A stretch of DNA of 64,000 nucleotides from the NCBI GenBank assembly GCA_036250195.1, contig JAVHZZ010000002.1:273219460-273283459 (forward strand). Direction: 5' to 3'. Both the position numbers and the translations under genes were made by a program. This DNA comes from Mixophyes australis (Eukaryota; Chordata; Amphibia; Anura; Limnodynastidae). The notes under the pieces were generated by a model. That model saw only the letters and a program-made list of their open reading frames with translations. It was not told the DNA's origin and made no database searches. How positions within the stretch are numbered: the first letter of the stretch is position 1; each line of letters begins with the position of its first letter. Below are positions 58,522-64,000 of the stretch, piece after piece.

Positions 58522-59296
58522 GTGACAGGGTTCTCTTAGAAGCTGTTAGATCAATGGGTTTTGTGTATGTTAAACTACCCAGAGGGGGCTGGTAGATAAG
58601 GGTGGCACCTTATACCATTTATGGCAGGACGCAAATGTGAAAGCCTTTGAGAATATCTCTTGCAAGACAATGAAATCTAACACATGTTTGGGAGGCCCCA
58701 GACATGCCGACTGCAGAGACTGGGTTGTATGTTAATGACAGATTCAAGCTGAATAGGGTCACAGGAAAATATCATCTCATTTTCTCCAATATCATACCTA
58801 CCAGAGGCATGTGTGTTATGCAGATGAAGGGGAACTTATGACCTGTTGTGTGGAGGTAAAATCATGTTTGTAAACCATACTGTTCAAAAGTAAGGATGGT
58901 GTAAAGAAAACTTGACTTAAAGGTATTCCAACAGCAGAGTCATAAAACCCTCATTTGCATTCTACCATCCTGTTGGTTCTGACCTCACAGGAAAGGGGGC
59001 TGGGGGGTCCTGTAGCTGGGTTTTAAAACTATAGTGTAAATGTAAGTCTTGGTTCACTCTGAGGGAGTCATTTGATTGAAGAGGGCCCATTTTTCCTGCT
59101 TCTCCCAGCACCAGAAACTTGATTCTAAGTGAGGTATCAATTCTGTGTTTTATCCTTTTTATTTTATAAGAAATAATTGCACTATATTTGTATGTCTTTT
59201 ATTATCTGTTTTATCTTAAGCATTGTGGATGTATTTTTCATATTAAATTACACTTAATAAGTTCTAGTCTCTATGTTCTTACGAATTCACGCGACA
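58522..59296 (+). mobile_element. Possible LTR
   Basis: TGTGACAGGGTTCTC at the left and CACGCGACA at the right give TG...CA ends 775 bp apart, followed by GTTTGGTCC that could be a primer site. No second copy is in the window, so this is tentative. Confidence 0.3.
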
Positions 59297-59599
59297 GTTT
59301 GGTCCAGACGCTACATAATCAAAACTGTGCAAACCTTGTGGTTTATGTGAACTCTGATTAAAGTAGATTGTGTTAGATTAATGCTAGGGAGGACCAAAGG
59401 CTTCCTAAATAAGAGTGTCAGCCCTTGTCTGAAAAAACCTTGGTGGTGGCATAATTAGTATCGCAAAGCTAGTGGGTGGCATAGATAGGGAAGGATTTAA
59501 TCATTATAGATAGACCAGGTGGTTGTTTTTTGGCTAACCCTGTGTCACATACGCATCACGCAGACTCAGGTGAGTGCTGTTCGTGACACTATAATCCAC

Positions 59600-60063
59600 A
59601 TTATGTGAGAAACAAGAAACAGAATGATTAGCGTATCACACTCGTTTCGTCACAGCTTTGCACAAAAAAAGGCTTCACAGGCAAGGATATTGCTGCTAAT
59701 AAGATTGCAATAGTTGTGAAGAAGGCTTCAGGGTGCCCAAGAACGTCCAGCAAGCGCCAGGACCGTCTCCTAAAGTTGATTCAGTTGCGAGACCGGGGCA
59801 CCACCACTGCAGAGCTTGACAGAAATGGCAACGGGCAGGTGTGAGTGCCTGCCTGCACGCACAATGATGTACAGACTTTTGGAGTATGGCCTGATGTCAA
59901 GAATGTTAGTATATAGGAGTGCTTTTGTTCAGTCTCCCATGCTGTGTTGCTATGGCAACCGCAGCATGCCTCCCTGTTGTCTAGTGAGGAAACAGGAAGT
60001 GGTATGCACTTTCTGTCTGACCAGTAAAAATAACGGACGCAGTACTGTTAGCTGTGCTCTGTA

Positions 60064-60109
<46 letters not shown>

Positions 60110-61230
60110 TCCCCCAAACGCAGATAGAAGGTGACCAGAGGCTCCCCACTTTGCAAAAACTGATCACTTGATTGATTGCAGGATCCTTCAGCTGCGATGC
60201 ATGTGGGTTGTTGATTAGAATACAATGCAGATCAGCAGGTTCCCCTGACTTATATATGGGAGAAGTCTGTATGACCACAAGTGATTCCTGCACGGATGTG
60301 CAGAGATATAGAGACATGGTGCATTTTACCAACCTGCCTGCATCTGTATACTCCATGAAGCTGTATAAACCTGTATTGCATAAAACTGTTACTACTGTTG
60401 AATACTGCTGTACTACAAGTTACCAACTGTGAGTATCTGCATGTCTTACTGTTGTTATCATCTTCAATAAATAGCAACCTGTTTAAGTTACAAAAGCATT
60501 GTGGCTAAACACCACTGAACACTTCTATCAACATCAAAAGGTATAACCAACAAAGAAGGCCAGCAAAGAAGTTACTTCTCTGCAGGTAAAAAATCATCAG
60601 GGACAGACTGATAGTCTGCAAAAGGTACAGGGATTGAACTGCTGAGGACTGAGGTAAAGTAATTTTCTCTGATTAATCCCCTTTCAGATTGTTTGGGGCA
60701 TCTGGAAAAACACTTGTCTGGAGAGGGAAAGGTGAGTGTTACCATCAGTACTGTGCCATGCCAACAGTAAAGCATCTTGAGACCATTCGTGTGTGGGGTT
60801 GCTTCTCAGCCAAGGGAGTGCACTCACTTACAATTTTGCCTAAGAACACAGTCATGAATAATGAATGGTACCAAAAAATCCTCCAAAAGCAACTTCTCCC
60901 AACCATCCAAGAACAGTTTGGTGATGAACAATCCCTTTTCCAGCATGATGGAGAACCTTTCCATAAGGCAAAGGGGATCACTAAGTGGCTCACGGATCAA
61001 TACATTGAAATTTTGGGTCCATGGCCAGGAAACTCCCAAGACCTTAGTCCCATTGAGAACTTGTGCTCAATCCTCAAGAGACGGGTGGACAAACAAAAAC
61101 CTGCAAATTCTGACAAACTCCATGCATTGATTAGGTAAGGATGGGCGGCCATCAGTCAGTATGTGGCCCAAAAGTTGATTGATGGTGTAATGTTCATTTT
61201 GTCGCTACCAATAAACATTATCCAATGCGA
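59600..61230 (+). pseudogene. Tc1/mariner transposase, split by a solo LTR
   Basis: The N-terminal part (59640-59903) encodes a helix-turn-helix region with GFTGKDIA, SGCPRTSSKRQDR and RGTTTAELD. The C-terminal part (60558-61230) includes RLFGASGKTLVW, KHLETIRVWGCFS, FQHDGEPFH and NSQDLSPIENLCSILKRR. These are the DDE-domain blocks of Tc1-like transposases; the third catalytic residue falls in SPIENL. Stops near 59840 and 61136 and frame breaks near 60680 inactivate it. Excising the 649-bp LTR plus one AAGAA brings the two parts back into register. Confidence 0.9.
59904..60552 (+). mobile_element. Solo LTR within Tc1
   Basis: TGTTAGTATATAGG... to ...AACCAACA, 649 bp, with an exact 5-bp duplication AAGAA (59899-59903 and 60553-60557). 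A (TA)n run at 60070-60107 lies inside, and an AATAAA poly-A signal is at 60466-60471 near the 3' end, which supports plus orientation. Confidence 0.9.
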
Positions 61231-61491
61231 TTATTGTGATTCCAACGCACAAAGAGATTTAATAGCAAAAGATAGCAGGATTTACAGAAAGCCATGACGA
61301 ATCATAAGAGGTATAACAATAAACAGGAAAGTATAAAACCGAATACATTACAATACGTAAGTGCGTCTTGGGCCCAGGTTTATGTTCAGCCTTGTAGTCT
61401 TTAGTCAGGAAGAGTGAGATTTAACACTGACCCATATGCAGTTTGAATTTACATAAACAGTGATAATGTCACTAATATACACAGATAACAC
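61231..61491. other. Short spacer, no feature
   Basis: Between the Tc1 relic and the next MITE. A minus-strand poly-A-like signal near 61260 hints at another LTR fragment, not supported further. Confidence 0.3.
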
Positions 61492-62179
61492 TAATATCGC
61501 TTTCATACTGCCGCCCCTGCAATTTTCCGGGGTTTTCAAGCCGAGTTTTTGCCGCGGCATCGAGCGTCCCAGGTCAGAGACCCTGATCACCCTGCACTTT
61601 GGACCCGGGAATTTCCCGGGTCAACCCCATTCATACTGAAAACAGGTCTGCCCTGGCAATAAGTGTGAGCAATCACAAGAGGAGCTTTCATTGGCACAAA
61701 AAATTGAGGTCAAAGGGGGTGGTGACTGTTCACAGCATTGCTTTAATCATGGCCGACGAGTCACTATTGAGTAGCCCAGAGTTCCTGTTTAATTGCGTTT
61801 ATTTGATGTTTTATACAGCATATGAGAGCTTGATCCAACTGCACTGTCATTTCAGGAGGAGAAAGGAGCATTTTCTGGCACAGAGGGAGAATACTCTGTA
61901 TATGTACAGGAGGAGAGTTTTTCTCAGGGCCAGCGTACCAAACACCCAATCAGCTGCTTTATGTGAGACCAGGGTTGAAAAACCCGGGTCTCACCATTCA
62001 TACTGAAGACTAACCAGGGCTGACACGGGAATTACCCCACCAAAAGTCCCGGCTCTAAATCCCGGGTTTTCAGACCCGGGATTTTTCACTAACACCATTC
62101 ATACTACGCCTAAACCCGGGTTGTCTGGGCTTGCCCCGGCAAAAACCCGGGTATTTCAGGCAGTATGAATGGGGTATTA
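61492..62179. mobile_element. MITE-like element with CATTCATACTGCC ends
   Basis: The left end CTTTCATACTGCCGCCCC is mirrored by GGCAGTATGAATGGGG. CCATTCATACT occurs several more times inside, along with repeated CCCGGGTTTTC/CCCGGGAATT segments. The internal 135-codon ORF (61599-62006) has no known domain. Confidence 0.7.
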
Positions 62180-62815
62180 GAGAGGTCTTTATTGGTCCAG
62201 GGTTAACGATGTTCCAGTAGACTGCTAGTCATAGCTCATTTCATTCGATCTTTTCACAAAGGAGGAGGCAACTCACTTCAAGTGTTACCTACGTGTCTTC
62301 CTACTGAATAACCAGTTTAAACTGACCCATAAAATAAAGTACTTTTGAGTATTAATCACATATTGCTTATAACTTGCGACCGCTAGATGTGATCGCTACT
62401 CCGTCGAAACTGAGTTAATGCTGGTGAAATAAGCTTTAATATGAGACTGTTAAATATTATTTTATGTTAAGGCCTCATAAGGCCTTTGTTCAGCCATTTT
62501 ACCTTGCATAGATATATTATTTGCTAAAAGAGGTTTGTGACTAGATCAAGTATAAATAACTTATGGTATAAATATATTTAAAGGAAATAGCACAGGGCGC
62601 TTATTTATATAATTGCACATACACTTATTTTTTATATTGTGTATATTTTGGTAAGGGAAATCTTTAATTTCTGAGACCAGGGGAAAAGATTTGTTTCTTT
62701 TTTTTAGCCTAGCTAGATTAAATGTATTATTTCTTAAGGTATATATCTGATACAATAAGCCTTTGTGGATGGAAGTCTTTTGTGTATTGTGATGTGGGGA
62801 AATGACTTGTTTGGG
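62180..62815. other. AT-rich sequence, no supported gene
   Basis: The minus ORF at 62561-62869 has no recognised motif. GGCGCTTATTTATA near 62598 resembles ends seen in Penelope terminal regions but this is weak. Confidence 0.35.
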
Positions 62816-63990
62816 GGTTGTGACGTTTTGTGTGAATGTGTATTCCGTACTGTCTGAAGAAAGGCCCATATGCTAATCAGGCCTTTTGATGTGTGAGGCC
62901 TTTTGAAGACCGGAAGGGTTAATTAAGACCTTGCTACTAGATTTCCTGTGTCTAAAAACAAGATGCAGGACATCACTGAATTTGTAAGATATCACAGATA
63001 AGTGAAAATATTGTTAGCTTTGCAATGCATGCAAATCTATGTTTTGGTAAATAGGTTACATCCTGATTCTAAAATAGCCTGTGTCCAAATCTGCATAAAA
63101 AGCACTGTCCTGTAAACTGAAATGTATCATTCTGATGTTCCATCTGACCTGACCAATGATACCTTTAATCAGTGGAACTGTCCTTGCCAGGGCAACTGAG
63201 CGAAATAAAACATCACTCTTTGCTTCAAGACCCTGCTTGACAACTTCTTCAATATTGCTATAATCCTGGGATCTTCAAATTAGACCCTAAATCTAATACG
63301 CTTACCGGCTGTTCCTGAGGTTGGACCCAGCTCTCCAGTACCACCGCTCTGCCGCTACCCTGCAGCTCTGGATAGTGTGATAGGCCAGGGGGGATTCATC
63401 CACAGCAACCCTGATATATAGTAAGAAGTCCAGAGTTCCCAGCCCAAATGTATAATAAAGGAGCTCAGTGGTGGCAGCATTGTAAGCCCCTCCTACTGCG
63501 GCAAGAGGGCACATTTGGGATAACGTAAGAGAATGGAGGCAAAGTAAGCCCAGCCGGTTCCCAGCAACAACAGACAGGGTGGCATAGGCGGTCCATCCTG
63601 TCACAATGTTATTAATTTTTCTGCTGAAATACAGTTTTGCAAGATGTAAGTCCAAGGCCTTGAGGTTAAGCTCCTGTAAAAATGTAGCAAGATTTGTGAA
63701 CAATAGGTGGTTTTATTTTCAGCTTGTAGTGTGGGAGCTATGATCGTGACTTTGGATATGGCAGACATGAGATAAACCTGCAGCCCCCCTTGGGATAAGA
63801 ATAATTGGCACATATATCCTGAGAAGGGGGAGAAAGTTAAACACCTGAAGAATACGTGAGATAGCTAATCCGCAGCGCATCTCATAGACTATTGTATGCT
63901 TATGACGTAGGATTCATATATTCAGAAGGCTATAAAGACTTGTATCTTGATATCAATAAACAGAGAATATTCCTTGTATACAGAACTTGG
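62816..63990 (+). mobile_element. LTR-like retrovirus or retrotransposon sequence
   Basis: A TATA-like GCATAAAAAGC at about 63093, an AATAAA at about 63205 and a second CAATAAACAG at about 63955 suggest one or two LTRs in plus orientation. No gag, pol or env motif is visible in between. The right edge of the window cuts it. Confidence 0.35.
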
Positions 63991-64000
63991 TCTGTGTCTA

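Noticed and set aside
61599..62006. 135-codon ORF in a MITE
   Set aside because: No recognisable domain. It lies between inverted repeats with repeated CCCGGG motifs, so coding is not supported.
62561..62869. 102-codon minus ORF
   Set aside because: No motif recognised and low complexity at the C-terminus. It looks like repeat-derived sequence.

Overview
This window is vertebrate nuclear DNA, most likely from a frog (Anura). The evidence is the repeat repertoire: CR1, L2-type and L1/Tx1-type LINEs, a Penelope-like element, DIRS and Ty3/gypsy remnants, Tc1/mariner, many hAT elements, and palindromic MITEs beginning GGGGTAAATGTAT or GGGCCTGA. No bacterial-style operons, tRNA, rRNA or CRISPR array were seen. 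No species can be named from the sequence alone.

Only one host gene is well supported: the last four coding exons of a tetraspanin (TSPAN18-like) on the + strand (3129-16346). They encode the large extracellular loop with CCG and EACC motifs, the fourth transmembrane segment and the C-terminus. The earlier exons lie upstream of the window. A lone candidate first coding exon with a good start context and a donor site lies at 36063-36101.

Layout. 1-1660 is an L2-type LINE (-). 1664-2590 is an LTR fragment split by a MITE. 3129-16346 holds the tetraspanin exons, with introns carrying a DIRS gag fragment, a hammerhead-ribozyme-like fold (6073-6113), a decayed Ty3/gypsy element (7219-11170) and a retrovirus-like LTR (11204-12713). 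16939-18700 is a MITE split by a 1.6 kb insertion flanked by 15-bp direct repeats. 19563-35978 is a large nested stack: a hAT element with a BED-finger ORF and a ~105-bp tandem repeat, split by a full-length L1 (-), which is itself split by a 6-kb hAT carrying a 5.2-kb minisatellite. 37.0-40.35 kb is a Penelope-like element split by a 1.5-kb DNA transposon. 40.35-50.64 kb is one fossil gypsy element broken by two solo LTRs, a MITE and a 5.4-kb hAT that contains another hAT and a 760-bp foldback. 51.9-56.75 kb is a further hAT holding an L1 fragment and a CR1 copy. 56.96-57.14 kb is a hAT transposase C-terminal relic. 59.6-61.2 kb is a Tc1-like transposase split by a solo LTR. 61.5-62.2 kb is a MITE and 62.8-64 kb is LTR-like.

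The mobile-element genes are mostly broken by stops, frameshifts or insertions; the CR1 fragment at 52.3 kb keeps one open frame. Their value is mainly historical: direct target-site duplications at many junctions let the order of insertion be read. The most unusual features are the intact-looking hammerhead motif, the 5.2-kb minisatellite with three open minus-strand frames inside a hAT, and the layered nesting.
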